Position numbers and translations under genes: made by a program. Source: Larix kaempferi (Eukaryota; Streptophyta; Pinopsida; Pinales; Pinaceae). From it: a DNA stretch of 64,000 bases. Location of the stretch: positions 186,001-250,000 of the forward strand of contig BSBM01001443.1 of assembly GCA_027924585.1 (NCBI GenBank), given 5' to 3'. This document shows positions 11,449 to 22,085 of this stretch, in pieces. Position 1 is the first letter of the stretch. Each line of letters starts with the position of its first letter. The notes beneath the pieces are model-generated. The model had not been told where the DNA came from. It worked only from the letters and a program-made list of their open reading frames with translations, and made no database searches.

Positions 11449-13559
11449 TCATTCAGATTCAGTGTCGGTATTAGAGTCGGACGCAATTTCTTGTGTAGAG
11501 ACTTGCACTTCCTTTCCATTGATGATTTTGCACTGTATTGTCTGATTGTTCCTACATTTTGTTGAGATATTGTAACTTCAAATAATATTATATTTGTACT
11601 TTTTTATTCCGGAGATGTTTCATTCCTCCGTGAAGATCTTATTGTATATTCGGAGATGTTTATTCCTCCGTCGGAATGTGGTAACTCGGGTTATTAGACT
11701 TCCCTAGTGGGGGTCGGCCCTGTATATGTTATGTGGGTCAAAGGGTTATTAGACCACCCTAGAGGGGTCGGCCCAGTCAGTTGTAGTGGGGTATTTAACC
11801 CATTGGTTAAATACGAGCCCACGTGTACTTGTGTAAAATACATATCATAGTAGTGTATAAATAGAGGAGGTGTGTTCCTCATTATACACACTCACACACT
11901 TGAGGATAGCGCACTTGTGGAGGAGAGGTCTGCTATTATGGAGGAGGAGATCATGTCTCAGGGTTTCATCTTTGTATATTGCTGGTCATCTATATTGAGG
12001 AAGCTTTGCTGAGTTTTTTACCCCATGAGGGTTTCCCAGGATAAATCTCTGTCTCTTGTGTTTATGCTGTGCTTGTTGTTTCTTCAGTGATCCTGTATAT
12101 GCTATTATTGTGAAATGGAATGTAATGCTGCTATTTTCTGTCTTAGCATATTAAATCTTAACACATTTATGGCCTGGGATCCAATCATCACCGCATCGAC
12201 GACATATGTTTTTCTTCTTCTTTCTATTATCAGAGTAACTGTTAGATGGCTTTGATCTATTTTCCATTTCATAGGCATATGATTGAGATTTGTGGCATTG
12301 ATGGTCGGGTGACCACGTATCTTCACAATACCTACATTGTGTCTCTTTTTCTTGTCGATAATGGTTGTCGCCTTTTGTTTTTATTCCTTCCAGTTTGCGT
12401 TCTGTGGCTTTTGCTTTATGTCTTGCTATCTCTACATTAGGTATGCCATGTAACTTTAACTCTTTTTGGAGGTACGGTTTAAGAACTCTTAAATAGGTTT
12501 CGAGTCTTTGCTTGTCAGACAACCCAAATACTTGTGTCGACAAGGATTCCCACTGATGTGTAAATTCCTCAACACTTCCAACTTGTTGTAATCTCGTAAG
12601 TTTATTGAAAAATTCATCTTCCTTGATTCCTTGAAACCTATTAAAAAAATCATTTTTGAACAAATTCCAGGTGTAGGCAAATTGTCTCTCTTCCACCATA
12701 AGTACCAATTATAGGCGTACCCTTCCATATGCATTGACGCATATTTCACCTTCTCCTCGTCAGATTGAATATTGTAAATGTCGAAGTATTCTTCCACTTT
12801 GTTTAGCCAAGCAACGCATTGGTCTTCACTTCCATTGTATTTCGACAACTCTATTTTTGCCTTAGGTGGGTACACTATGTAAGGGTGATATTGATTCCCT
12901 TTTGCTTTATGGTTTGATGGTGTATCAGAACTACTGGACGATGTAAGTGACATATTTGAACTGCTTCGTTGTTGGCGGTGATTTTTATCTTTTTTATTCT
13001 CTACTATCTTACTGATAGCTTCTATTTGGCTGTTTAATCGTGCCTCGATATCTGACAGTACTTTTGTTTCTATTTCTTGCTTAAGCGTCACATTGTTAAT
13101 CTTTATTTCTTTTTGCAATTCCTCTTGATTCTTGGCAAGTGCTTCCTTTGTGAAAATATGGAATGAGGCATCTAGCATGTCTGGACTGCTGACTTGGTCT
13201 GTCTTAGGCGTTAGTCTTTGTAACACCTCCATTAATATATTATGGTTCTGCGTCATGGTGCTCAAGTTTTGGGTTATGGTGTTTATGTTTTGAGTCATAA
13301 CACTCATTTTGTCATCCAAGTCTTTTTGTTTTTCGTTCAAAGTGTCAAATTTTTCACTCAACCTTCTTTCTAGTACCAGAACAACTTCATCTTTGATTTC
13401 TTTTTTAAGCACGACATTGTTATTTTTCATCTCTTCCTTTAAATCTTCTTGAAACACTTTCTCAAGTTTGTCCATTCTGGAATTTAGACCTTCGACGATT
13501 TTTAAATCTCTAATTTGGTCTTTTTCTAATTTTTCTAGTCGATCTCGTAACTCGGCCAT
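11449..13559 (-). pseudogene. TR-GAG gag gene, split by a solo LTR
   Basis: The likely start is the ATG at 13559 (MAELRDRLEKLEK), better than the AT-rich extension upstream. Residues 1 to about 150 are strongly heptad-like, a coiled coil, followed by a Ser-rich linker. The retrotransposon gag core (KYNGSEDQCVAWLNKVEEYF, MEGYAYNWYLWW) comes next, then two zinc-knuckle-like motifs of the form C-x2-C-x7-H-x-C (CRYCEDTWSPDHQC and CRRCGDDWIPGHKC). A one-base frameshift lies near 12690, where the core continues in another frame (TWNLFKNDFFNRFQGI). The frame is then cut at 12163 by the solo LTR. On the far side (below 11560) it resumes in phase for about 35 codons to a TGA at 11449-11451. Gag would form the particle that packages the element RNA. 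Confidence 0.85.
11560..12163 (+). mobile_element. Solo LTR, Copia-like, inserted in gag
   Basis: A 604-bp sequence starting TGTTGAGATATTG and ending CTTAACA is flanked by an exact 5-bp duplication CATTT (11555-11559 and 12164-12168). A TATA box (TATAAATAG, 11856-11864) gives the plus orientation. The U3 part carries two short duplications: CGGAGATGTTT...CCTCCG near 11610 and 11651, and GGGTTATTAGAC...GGTCGGCCC at 11688 and 11743 (55-bp period). No internal region remains, so the full element was lost by LTR-LTR recombination. Copia affiliation is a guess from the ends and layout. Confidence 0.85.
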
Positions 13560-14380
13560 GGTTCTTGACCTGGTGTGGGGAGGTGAATATTTGGAATCAA
13601 TCTTGGAGTAAGGATAAGAGTTAGGGTTAGGGATAAATAATACAATAAATATTATTAAATTATAATAATAATACAATAATTATTATTTAAATTATAATAA
13701 TAATTTATATAAAAAATATAATAATAAAAAATTTATTATTATTATTATTTTTTATATTAACTTTTTTTTGTTTGATTGGTGCAGGTCGTTGGAAATGGAG
13801 CCTGCGTTGGAGATGGATCGGATGGGTGACGGTTGGGGGGGAGGCGAAGTATGGAGAGGGCACGGGCAGTGTGGAGGCGGGAATGTATGGAGCGGAGCTG
13901 CAGCGTGGGATAGACGTAGCAGTGGAGTGATATGTCGCCGGGAGGGAAGTGCAACGGTGGGGGAGTAATGTAGTGGAGTGCGTAGGGAGGGCGAGCAGGG
14001 AGACAAAATGGCGGAGAAGAGATGGGAGAGCGCGACGTGAGGGATGTGTAAGTGAAGAGTTGACAGCTGGAGAGGGAGCGTGGACAAGGGAAAGAACGCG
14101 TGGAGGGAGGCAGCGGTGAGCTCGCTGGTGTGGAAGGGAGTGGAGAGAGGAGGCGTCGGGAGCCGGTGGTGAAGTGTGTGGAGCAGCGGCTAAGGGTTGA
14201 GAGACATGAAGGAGAGTCTTCAGAATGGTGAAGCCGAGCCGATAGTGCAGAATGGTGAAGCCGAGCTGATAGTGAGTGTGCAGGAGCCTAGGAGCCGATC
14301 CGTGAGGATAGGTGAGCCGAAACTGAGCTCAATGGTAGGAGGAGCCGAATCCGAGCTCAGGTTGAAGGAGCGAAAACCGA
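13560..14380 (-). other. TR-GAG leader, GC-rich
   Basis: Between gag and the primer-binding site lies a stretch that is A/T-rich next to gag (13620-13760) and then unusually GC-rich. It includes a short repeated motif GGTGAAGCCGAGC near 14226 and 14254. I see no coding signature; the open frames on either strand here are compositional. It probably holds packaging and dimerisation signals of the element RNA (inference from position). Confidence 0.6.
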
Positions 14381-14392
14381 GCTCTGATACCA
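14381..14392 (-). other. Primer-binding site, initiator tRNA-Met
   Basis: The minus strand reads TGGTATCAGAGC two bases after the 5' LTR. This is the complement of the 3' end of plant initiator tRNA-Met, the usual primer for many plant LTR elements. It fixes the element's orientation. Confidence 0.9.
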
Positions 14393-14394
14393 AA

Positions 14395-14629
14395 TGCAGT
14401 GAACGTATCCGTTCACTAAGTTAACCGTGTCCGGTTAAGGGTTAAGAAGCGAGACCGTCTTCCATATTTGAGATAAATGATAATAATATATTGATTGATA
14501 AGATAAAGTTACAATAAGCTCACCTTTATAGGGCTTGAGCAAGAATAGCGAAGGGTTACACCCTTTCGCTTATTAACCTAATAATATATTTAATATATAA
14601 ATAATAATATTAATTAAATATTCACAGCA
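14395..14629 (-). repeat. TR-GAG 5' LTR
   Basis: 235 bp copy of 11153-11387. It lies directly next to the primer-binding site and so is the 5' LTR on the minus strand. All three hairpins are conserved. Confidence 0.92.
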
Positions 14630-14729
14630 TATTACATATATGTCGGAATGTCACTATTCACTAGAAAATGTCAAATAGATTAATAGTAAATACAAAAAGG
14701 GGTGGATCAAGATGGAATAATCTCATATG

Positions 14730-17263
14730 TCAATAGTCCTCATCCATGCCTGAATCAACAAACTCATCATTGGCACTGCCCTGATCCTCATCCTCCTCCT
14801 CCTCCTCCTCCTCTCTGCCCATCAGATGATCTGCATCTGTTGGTGTGGAGGATGACCCCTCCATATGATCACCATCATCGAAAGTGATCGGCTCTAGCAC
14901 TGGATCATTAAGATCCATGTTGGCTAATGTCAACTCAATACTGTTGTCCAAACCCATATAATCAGGAAAGGCATCCCACATCTTTGTATTTCCCTTCACC
15001 CACTCCTCCATCTTCCTGTAAATAAGGTGAAGGTTGGAGTGCACATACACCATCGTCTCTACCCTGGATTGCTCAAGCCTGCTCTTCTTCACACTGTGCA
15101 AGTTCCCATATTTGCTCCAATTCCTCTCACAACAAGAGGATGATGTAACTTGAGAGATAACCCTCAAGGGTAATTTCTGTAGAATAGGGCATGTTCCCCC
15201 ATGAGTTTCCCACCAAACATAGGGTTCTTAACCCCCATGTCTCTAAGCACCTCATAGCCTCCAAATCTCCCAGTGCCAGTGGAAAAATATGCAAAGCCCT
15301 TCTCCACCTCCTCAAGTAGGTCTCTATCCTGAAATAGCCATCTAAGTGTTATCTTCCTCCCATGCGCAATCTCTCCATCCATGTGAGGAGGGACTTTGTG
15401 TGAGGGCCCCGGTCCACCAGTGAGCCAATCCTGAGTGTAGAACTTGGGGTTCCAGGAGTGGGCCAAGCAATGCAAAGGTGTGCAATTCTTATCCCACCTA
15501 GAGATAAGAATATCCTGAATCATGGACCATAAGTTCTTTTCCGATGTCCCATACTAGGGACACTTATTCTCCATGACAATGGACCTCATGGAATCAATCA
15601 TGGAATCCCACCCCTCATAAAAATATGCTAGGATGGGCTGGTCCATGTCTGCAAACCGCAACAAAAAAATGATTGGTTCCATGATCTTAATGCTAAGATC
15701 TACCCTATCCCACCAACCATCATCTAACACCGTTTCCTTCACCTTTTGTGAAGCAATTTGATCCATCTTTCTCCAAAAAGACCAAAACTATGAAGTCACC
15801 ATGGACCCAAGAGCAGTTTTGACCTCCCTCAACCTCTTGAGCATGATGAATGAGGAAGAAAATAGAGTATCTGCAATCTTCAACAATGAAATTTGTGTGT
15901 ACTCTTTGTAGATGGTGAGGGCATTTGTGTGGTTTTGTACAAAGTTATGGATATGGCGTGCATTCTCAATAAGGTTGCCAATCCATGTCACATATGAAGT
16001 AATGGATTTCAATGGTAAATTCAAGGAATGGAAAATGCAATGTGTCCAAAAAACCTGTAAGAGCAACTCTACAACATTAACAACTCAAATGAGTCAAAGA
16101 AACCTAGATGAATCATGAATCTTGTGATAAATTCAAACAATGAGAAAATTAGAAATGAAAGGTGTCCAAAATGAACATACCTATGGATATTTAGCTTCCA
16201 CAATCATGCCAGCAGCCTTGCAAACAAGTGCATTGTCCGTGATAATTTGTACACAAGAATCAACATCTACTTATTCAATGGTTTTGATGAATAACTCACC
16301 CATATACTATGCATCCTTGTATTTGCGAAGAGCATCCACCGCTTTCAAGAACACCGGTCCATTTTGGAAAGATACCATGAAATTGATGAGTGGATGGCGT
16401 GATGGATCCATCCATCCATCAGAAACAATACTCACACTGGATGAAGGCAATGTTGATCTAATTGGCTCAAGAATTTTATCTACCTCCTTTTTTTTAACCA
16501 ACAATGTGGTTCTAAGCTTCTCTGAACCAGGAGGCGCATAAACACTTGGAGCTCGTTCCATGAGACTTTGGCACATCTCAATAAAAAATGGTGATCGTGA
16601 AACATTGAATGAGATGAAGTTGAGGTAAAAACATAATGCAATGGTAAGGTCCACCTCTTCTCGCACCTCTTGTTGGAAAATCCTATCCATTGGACCACTT
16701 AGAGATTGCCTGTTTCTTGTTTGATAAGTATCCCCACTCCTATATGCTAGGTGGAAATGGAGGCTTGGTGCTAGAGGATTTCCTCAAGAATGGAAGAGGA
16801 TCCTCATCTTTTTTCTTGCTTGTTGCTACCACCTTCCCTAATCCAACATGATCCTCTCTTTCCATATCCCTCCTTTGGGTAACACTCACCGCTTTGAATG
16901 AATAAATCCCACAAGAAGGAAGGGCCAACAAATGGCCCTTAACCCGGTAATATGTGCTCTTGAACTCATTCTTGCAAAAATTGCATCTCCAAGACACATT
17001 GCCTCCCCCACCAAGCTTTGCCCCAGGCCCATCTTTCCTTGTCACATACTTCCACAAAGGGTATTTTTTTTTTCTGGGGCTTGTTGTCTTGCTAAAACAG
17101 GGTTAAATGGAGCATGAGCTCCACTAGCAACAGATTGAGCACTTGAAGGAGGAGGAGAATCGCTTGTGCTTGGAGGAATAGGAGGGGAGGCACTAGATGG
17201 TGCATTTCTCCCTTTCCTTTGCCCCTTAGGTCCTACCATAGCTGATTGAGACATTCCCTTCAA
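14730..17263 (-). pseudogene. hAT transposase (BED, DUF659, hAT C-terminal dimerisation)
   Basis: Read on the minus strand the pieces occur in the order of a plant hAT transposase. A Ser/Pro-rich N-terminus (17263-17042) is followed by a BED zinc finger (WRCNFCKNEF then YRVKGHLL, about 16990-16920). DUF659 follows at 16690-16307 (FNVSRSPFF, YAPPGSEKLRTTLL, VSIVSDGWMDPSRHPLINF), then the catalytic-core region at 16066-15788 (HSLNLPLK, IADTLFSSSFIMLKRL) and 15766-15164 (TPLHCLAHSWNPKFY). The dimerisation domain at 15167-14730 has SSSCCERNWS and an acidic tail. The enzyme would excise and reinsert the element in the nucleus. It is dead: a frameshift sits in a T-run near 17060, stops interrupt the frame near 16740 and 15550, and further shifts separate the later pieces. 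Plus-strand frames here are shadows. Confidence 0.9.
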
Positions 17264-17488
17264 ATATTCTCCACCTGCACATAAAACCCACTCTCAAGCT
17301 TCTCCACACTTGCAAATGACAAAAAAGAAATGTAATTTGTTTTTAAACTCACCCCGGGCGCCCTTTTCCGCGGAAAACATGTCCTAGAATCGAGACACGA
17401 GTCGCACAGTCGGGGACACAATGGGAAATCATGTTCGACACACCCCCATGGGACACATATCCCCTTTAGAGTGAATCCGGTTTCTTAG

Positions 17489-17496
17489 GTGAAAAT
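17489..17496. other. hAT target-site duplication, right copy
   Basis: GTGAAAAT, the partner of 10788-10795. Confidence 0.85.
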
Positions 17497-18140
17497 ATGT
17501 GAAATGACTATTTTTATATGCTTTTAAATATAATTGTCAAAAATAAAATAAAATTTTTAAACTAAAAATATTTATTTTTTTTACAAATAACCATCTATCT
17601 ATTAGTACTCAACTTCAATAATGAGTTTTCATAATAATTCAATTTTTTAATATTAAAAATTCAAACCAGCCATCATTACAATGTACTATTATTAATGACC
17701 ATTATTAAATTAATTGATTTTCTTTTTATGAAGGTGAAGACTTTCTACCTTCAAACCGCTCTTTTTGCAACACCAACGACATCTATTTAATTTTACCTCG
17801 GCTTTGTTTACATTATCATTCATTTACATGAATAATTAACCACTAGTAATTACGTCGAAGGCATTCTTTCGCTAAGAAGCTATGTCTTGCCACTGTAGCC
17901 AGATTCCTCGTCTATAGATGCAATAAGAAATGACCACGTGCACGTGTCTTCATGCTATTTTAGCGGCTTATTATTAACGTGTATTCCAGCCGATCCGCTA
18001 TTTTGGCAGCCAATTTGAACGCATCTTCCGGTCATTCCTCTTTTGGGAGCTTACTTAAGTTTCCTAAAAACCCCAAATTCTAATAGACCGCGTTCATCGT
18101 CATCCAAACGGCCGCGCATGCACAGCAATACAGTTGGTGG
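17497..18140. other. Spacer between hAT and gene fragments
   Basis: AT-rich DNA with no recognised coding sequence. Confidence 0.6.
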
Positions 18141-18308
18141 GTCACGAGACCTCTGAGGTTCCTCTGCAAGAAGGTTGCAGGAATTGATATGGGGGCCACG
18201 AATTCAGCCTTGGCGGCTATGGAAGGAGGGAAGTTGAGCTTTGGTCTCTGTTTGCATAGATTTGACTTCAAATTGTTTTTTATCAAATCCTGCAAGTCGT
18301 CTAGTTGA
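18141..18308 (+). pseudogene. Hsp70-like N-terminal fragment
   Basis: One frame reads KKVAGIDMGATNSALAAMEGG, close to the phosphate-1 motif at the N-terminus of organellar Hsp70 (typically GIDLGTTNSAVAAMEGG in the plastid form). The similarity covers only about 22 codons, stops after GGK, and the frame ends at the TGA at 18306. Hsp70 proteins are ATP-driven chaperones, and this motif binds the nucleotide phosphates. The first DLGTTN threonine is Ala here. It looks like a stray first exon or captured fragment, not a gene. The short length leaves real doubt. Confidence 0.45.
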
Positions 18309-18475
18309 GGTTAGTATTTTCGGCAAATGAAGCCTTTGTGAAATTTGGAGTTTTTTCTGTGTTATTTTGAAGCTTTTATCTGTTGATGGATTTTAATCTA
18401 CATTCTTCTCCAGTACAGTGATTTGCTCTGAAATCCGTGTAACATCTGTGAGGTATTTAGAAGCATTACAAGCAT

Positions 18476-19280
18476 GTGAAATCTGGAAAGCAGTTGTATG
18501 AGAAGCTATTTGGAACTAGTGCTAATACCAATGTGGTGCGAAAGAAATATTCAATGTTTCCATCGATTAATTGTTTGGTTGCCACAAAAAATGGAAGGTA
18601 TTATCAATCAAGTAAAACTGAAAATGGCCTCGATGCTGGAGGATTCTTAATGCTGCCCAGAACAATTTTGGTTACTGAAGTTGAATGGGCAATGTTACAG
18701 GCTGCTATCTGCAGAATAAGGCACATGTTGTTGACTAGTAGTAAAAGTGTTCAACTTGTCTCAAACAAATTAAATGTTGGCAACTTACTAGACCAGTTAC
18801 CCAATGCTTAACAATGTCTTGAAACTAGCATGCTGTCAGGAAAATTTTATACTAAACAAGAACAAAAGAAGAAAGAGTGTATACCAGTGAGGATTGTTGG
18901 TCATGTAGATGAATAAATGCGTGATGGGCCCCTTATTGCACAAGTTGGGGTGTGGAGACCTGTGGGAACTCCCAAACCTTCAAATTCATCTAATGTGCCT
19001 AGTAATGAGAGTGCAAAGTATTTAGCATACAATGCATCTGAAGAGGAATGTGCAAAACCAACCACTATGTGAGATTTTAGATGCTTTGCCATTTCTGGTT
19101 CAACAATCAACTACATCGACATATATTTCTCTTGATGGGGACCGTGGAAATGGCCCTTTTGGTTGGTTAGCATTTTAGGAACAACATAGACAGATTTTGT
19201 TGTGGACCTGTTATGATGGCATGCTGGATGTGGAGGTTGTCTTTTGACACAGCAACTGTCGACATGGGTTCACTTCGCAC
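18476..19280 (+). pseudogene. MED13: MED13-like Mediator subunit pseudogene, cut by a Gypsy LTR
   Basis: A 111-codon frame at 18476-18811 (LYEKLFGTSAN, SINCLVATKNGRYYQ, LDAGGFLMLPRTI, WAMLQAAICRIRHMLL) resembles the central part of plant MED13 as I remember it. Downstream in shifting frames come PVRIVGHVDE, RDGPLIAQVGVWRPVGTPKP, DALPFLVQQST, LDGDRGNGPFGWLAF, CCGPVM, HAGCGG and DTATVDMGSL. The order is the MED13 order, with no intron visible across the stretch. MED13 belongs to the CDK8 kinase module of Mediator in the nucleus. The similarity runs right up to 19280, the base before a retrotransposon LTR, so the LTR interrupted it. Several stops and frameshifts show it was decayed. The gene assignment is from memory of the family. 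Confidence 0.6.
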
Positions 19281-19987
19281 TGTCATCAACAAATGATCAA
19301 CAAAACTCCCTTACGCACATGCCCAGAAAGGTTTTACCCTTTCCAGCAATACTCGCAAAGCGAGTGAAGTCTCACCCGAGATGAATAAGGGGGCTGCAGG
19401 AACCAAGTTTCCGCAGTGGAGAGAGGACATGCATCAAACCACACTTTTACAACTACAGAAACCATAGATTATGTCTTCGCATCATACTAACAGTTCATAC
19501 ATTTATTCATTATCTTCACATATCCAACGTATAAACAACATTCACATCAACATGGTCTAATTAATCATTTGCATTAACAATAATTACCAAACCATAAAGC
19601 ATTTTGCAAACACTGCATTCATCAATTAATAGAAATAGAGACAAAAGATATAGCCATAATCAAACATCTTCATGCATTCATCAAAACCTGCGGAATAACC
19701 TTCGCAGAAACCGTCAAAACATCTTATCGCGGATACAAATCAATTCAAAACATATCATTCTCCGATTCAACTATGATCTAAGATGCCCTTTGGCTTACAA
19801 TGATACTCCTATTTATATGACACTAAGTGGTTACAAACTGGTCCACATGACCCATTTCTAACAAACTATCTAAACTTGTGTTTCCTTGTTCTCCGTGAAT
19901 GACCCTTTCTTCTGCGGATGGTCCTCTTCGCAGTTGTCGGCTTCCGTACTTTATGCGGACTAATCCCGTGCCAATAGGCCCCCAACA
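19281..19987 (-). repeat. Probable 3' LTR of the truncated Gypsy element
   Basis: The plus strand begins TGTCATCAAC at 19281 and ends CCCCCAACA at about 19987, so the LTR starts TGTTGGGGG and ends GATGACA on the minus strand. A minus-strand TATA box (TATAAATAGG) lies near 19808-19818. The base before 19281 is where the MED13-like similarity stops, which supports that boundary. The upper boundary is less certain because no clean polypurine tract precedes it; only AAGGAGAG lies about 17 bases further up. Confidence 0.6.
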
Positions 19988-20107
19988 CAAACTTGTGGCT
20001 CTCCTTCGAGCCACCTCAGCTGGACACCTCTGGTACTGGTCTCGTCCGTCGCTGTGGTAAACTTCTGAAGCTATTCTTGATATCCGGAGCTCGTTGTCAT
20101 GTACTTC

Positions 20108-20191
20108 TCGAACTCATCCTCCAGTCTCTTGAAACCTTGATCATATACCTCGAACTCATCCTCCAGTCTCTTGAAACCTTGATCATCTACC
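20108..20191. repeat. Tandem duplication, 42 bp x 2
   Basis: Copies beginning TCGAACTCATCCTCCAGTCT start at 20108 and 20150, nearly identical. They lie between the integrase end and the LTR of the Gypsy fragment. Confidence 0.95.
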
Positions 20192-20913
20192 CCTTTTGTG
20201 CTTGCTCTTATGCTTCAGAATTACTACAGTCTGGGGAAAAGTTCATCGACATCACCAAATTGTGAAACAGGCCAACTGCTCTGGCACATATGTTTCGTAC
20301 ATTTGACCGTCCGCTGGTGGAGCTGGCGTGCCTTCACTCCTGGTGTTCTGGTGGTCGCAAGGGCCATGATTCTTCTAAATACTACCACACTCTTAGACAT
20401 CTCGGGTGATACATCGTCTTTGTTCCTCCCAAGTGTCTGCGTTGCTTCCTTCATTAGTTGTTCATGAACGTTCGTCGTTCTTTCCCTTAGCGTGCTTGGA
20501 GTGCTCCTGCTCGAAATGAAGTGCACCATTGCAACTATCTAACTTCCCTTTTCCATAGCTTCCTTGGGATTTCTCACTCAAGCTCCTAAATTTCTGCATC
20601 TAACTTACTGACTCGCATCAGACAACTCACCGATTATCCTCTTCAGACTCTCTTTACTTCGACTTGCGTTCTTCAATCCCTACGCAGGAACTTATGCTTG
20701 CTTCCTGACGCTTGATCATTATTGGAAAAATCTTATCCACGGCCATTCGAATATGTCATCATACTTCTCCACCGTCTTCTGGTGATGCTGATCCACAGTG
20801 ATCCTGCTCGGATTTGACTCCCACATGCCAAACGTGCGAGGCATCGATAAGCGTCCTGGCTGGCCATGCTTGCCACTTTTTGTCATCATTGCTCTTTTTT
20901 TTCTCTAAGTTCC

Positions 20914-22085
20914 TCAGCCACTATGCACCTGGTCATGGTGGTAGGGATTCAACCGATTCCTATTTACTAGCTTTGGCAACAACCTATCGTCTAAACTCTT
21001 CAATTGCACCGCACCTCTGTCAGTAACAAAATCTATTATGTAGGGACCCAACCAATGCATCTGTAACTTACCTAGGTGTTTCGCAAACTTACTGTCATAT
21101 AGAAGAACCGTATCTCCGCACAGAAAGTGCTTTGGTTTAACGTGTCGATCATGCCAAGCCTTCTCGCCATCCTTTTCTACCTTTTGATGAAATCCTGCAA
21201 TGATCCGATCCTCATCGAGCTGTACCAATTGTGCCAATCATTCTTCTAGTGCTTCATCATCACTCATTCTTGTAGCTATTGCGACACGCAGACTGGGTAC
21301 AATATACTCCATCGACATGACAGCTTCCTATCCATAAACTAGCTTGAATGGGGTATGTCCGATCAAACGTTTGCAAGTTGGGCGATATGCCCAAAGTATT
21401 GTGGGGATCTTCAAATCCCAATCATCCTTATTCGTGTTGCATACCTTTGTGAGCGCATGCTCCAGGATTTTGTTGAATGCCTCCACTGTTTCGTTTGCTT
21501 GTGGATGGTAAGGGGTGCTCTTCCTGTGCTGAATTTGAAATTCCTTTGTCATTGCTGCAATTTTCTGATTAACAAAATGAGTCCCTTGGTCACTCATTAG
21601 TATCTTTGGGAACCCAAACCTGGTGACCACATTGTTGAAGAGGAATCGTGATGTCGTCGCAACTGAGCAATCCTTCATTGGTGCAGCTTCTTCCCATCGC
21701 GTCAAGTAGTCCATCACAGTGATTATGTAGCGGGACCGTGTTCTTTTTCCTAGTGGGTTGATGGGTCCCACAAAGTCAACTGCCCACTTTTCGAAATCCT
21801 GCAGCATCAATTGAGGTACCAATGGCATTTCATCCCTTCGTGACGGATTCCCTGTCCATTGACATACGTCGCGGGTTTTAGCGTAGGCCGCAGCATCTCC
21901 ATGCATCGTCGACCACCATAGTCCTGCTCAAAGGATCTTCCTCGCAGTGGCTCATCCTCCATAGTGTCCCCCAATGATCCCATCATGAGCTTCCGCGAGA
22001 ATCCTTTCCTGCTCATGCGGAAGGACGTATCGTCGAAGTATCTCATCTGGTCCCATCTTATACAATTTCCCTGCAATCAGTTGAT
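20914..22085 (-). pseudogene. Gypsy integrase, C-terminal two thirds of pol
   Basis: From the top it reads GKLYKMGPDEILRRYVLP and AEAHDGIIGGHYGG (start of the zinc-binding HHCC region), then after a frameshift near 21910 CDVCQ-like residues and the catalytic core. [11 protein letters not shown] gives the first Asp, LMSDQGTHF the second, and [13 protein letters not shown] the Glu of the DD35E triad. The C-terminal part (GDTVLLYDSKF, WLGPYIIDFV) is the usual Gypsy GPY/F-type module. Two in-frame stops sit where conserved Gln (VYG*EAV) and probably Arg (EE*LAQL) are expected. Integrase would insert the DNA copy into the nuclear genome. The frames at 21328-21906 and 20914-21237 are in phase. Confidence 0.85.

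Larger units (their letters stand above)
11153..14629 (-). mobile_element. Gag-only LTR retrotransposon (TR-GAG type), nested in the hAT
   Basis: Two 235-bp direct repeats (11153-11387 and 14395-14629, three mismatches by eye) begin TG and end CA. They are flanked by a perfect 5-bp duplication TATTA (11148-11152 and 14630-14634). Reading on the minus strand, the upper repeat is the 5' LTR, followed after two bases by a primer-binding site for initiator tRNA-Met. A GC-rich leader, one gag gene and a polypurine tract come next, abutting the 3' LTR. There is no protease, reverse transcriptase or integrase and no room for them: without the inner solo LTR the element is about 2.9 kb. This matches the non-autonomous class called TR-GAG, which supplies Gag and borrows the rest. 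Confidence 0.9.
10796..17488 (-). mobile_element. hAT DNA transposon (nested host element)
   Basis: The element is bounded by an exact 8-bp duplication GTGAAAAT at 10788-10795 and 17489-17496, the size typical of hAT. The ends form an imperfect terminal inverted repeat: CTAAGTCACCTGA on the left and, as reverse complement of the right end, CTAAGAAACCGGA (10 of 13 matching). Just inside each end lie clusters of GACACG/GGACAC words (about 10806-10890 and 17395-17455), typical of hAT subterminal repeats. The minus strand carries a broken BED/DUF659/hAT-C transposase at 14730-17263. Removing the nested 3,482 bp at 11153-14634 leaves about 3.2 kb, a normal length for an autonomous hAT. Confidence 0.85.
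19281..22085 (-). mobile_element. Ty3/Gypsy 3' half (integrase end plus LTR)
   Basis: Minus-strand integrase and its C-terminal domain (22085-20914) are followed by about 900 bp of noncoding DNA and then an LTR at 19281-19987. Everything upstream of the integrase zinc region is missing. The truncation point near 22085 abuts unrelated sequence. The element entered the MED13-like pseudogene at 19280. No partner LTR is present in the window. Confidence 0.75.

Noticed and set aside
13768-14424. Plus-strand open frames in the GC-rich region (65-75 residues, and a 111-residue minus frame)
   Set aside because: They lie in the leader of the TR-GAG element, have low-complexity composition and match no family; one runs into the LTR.
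16140-16541. 133-residue plus-strand open frame
   Set aside because: It is antisense to the DUF659 part of the hAT transposase, which has clear motifs on the minus strand.
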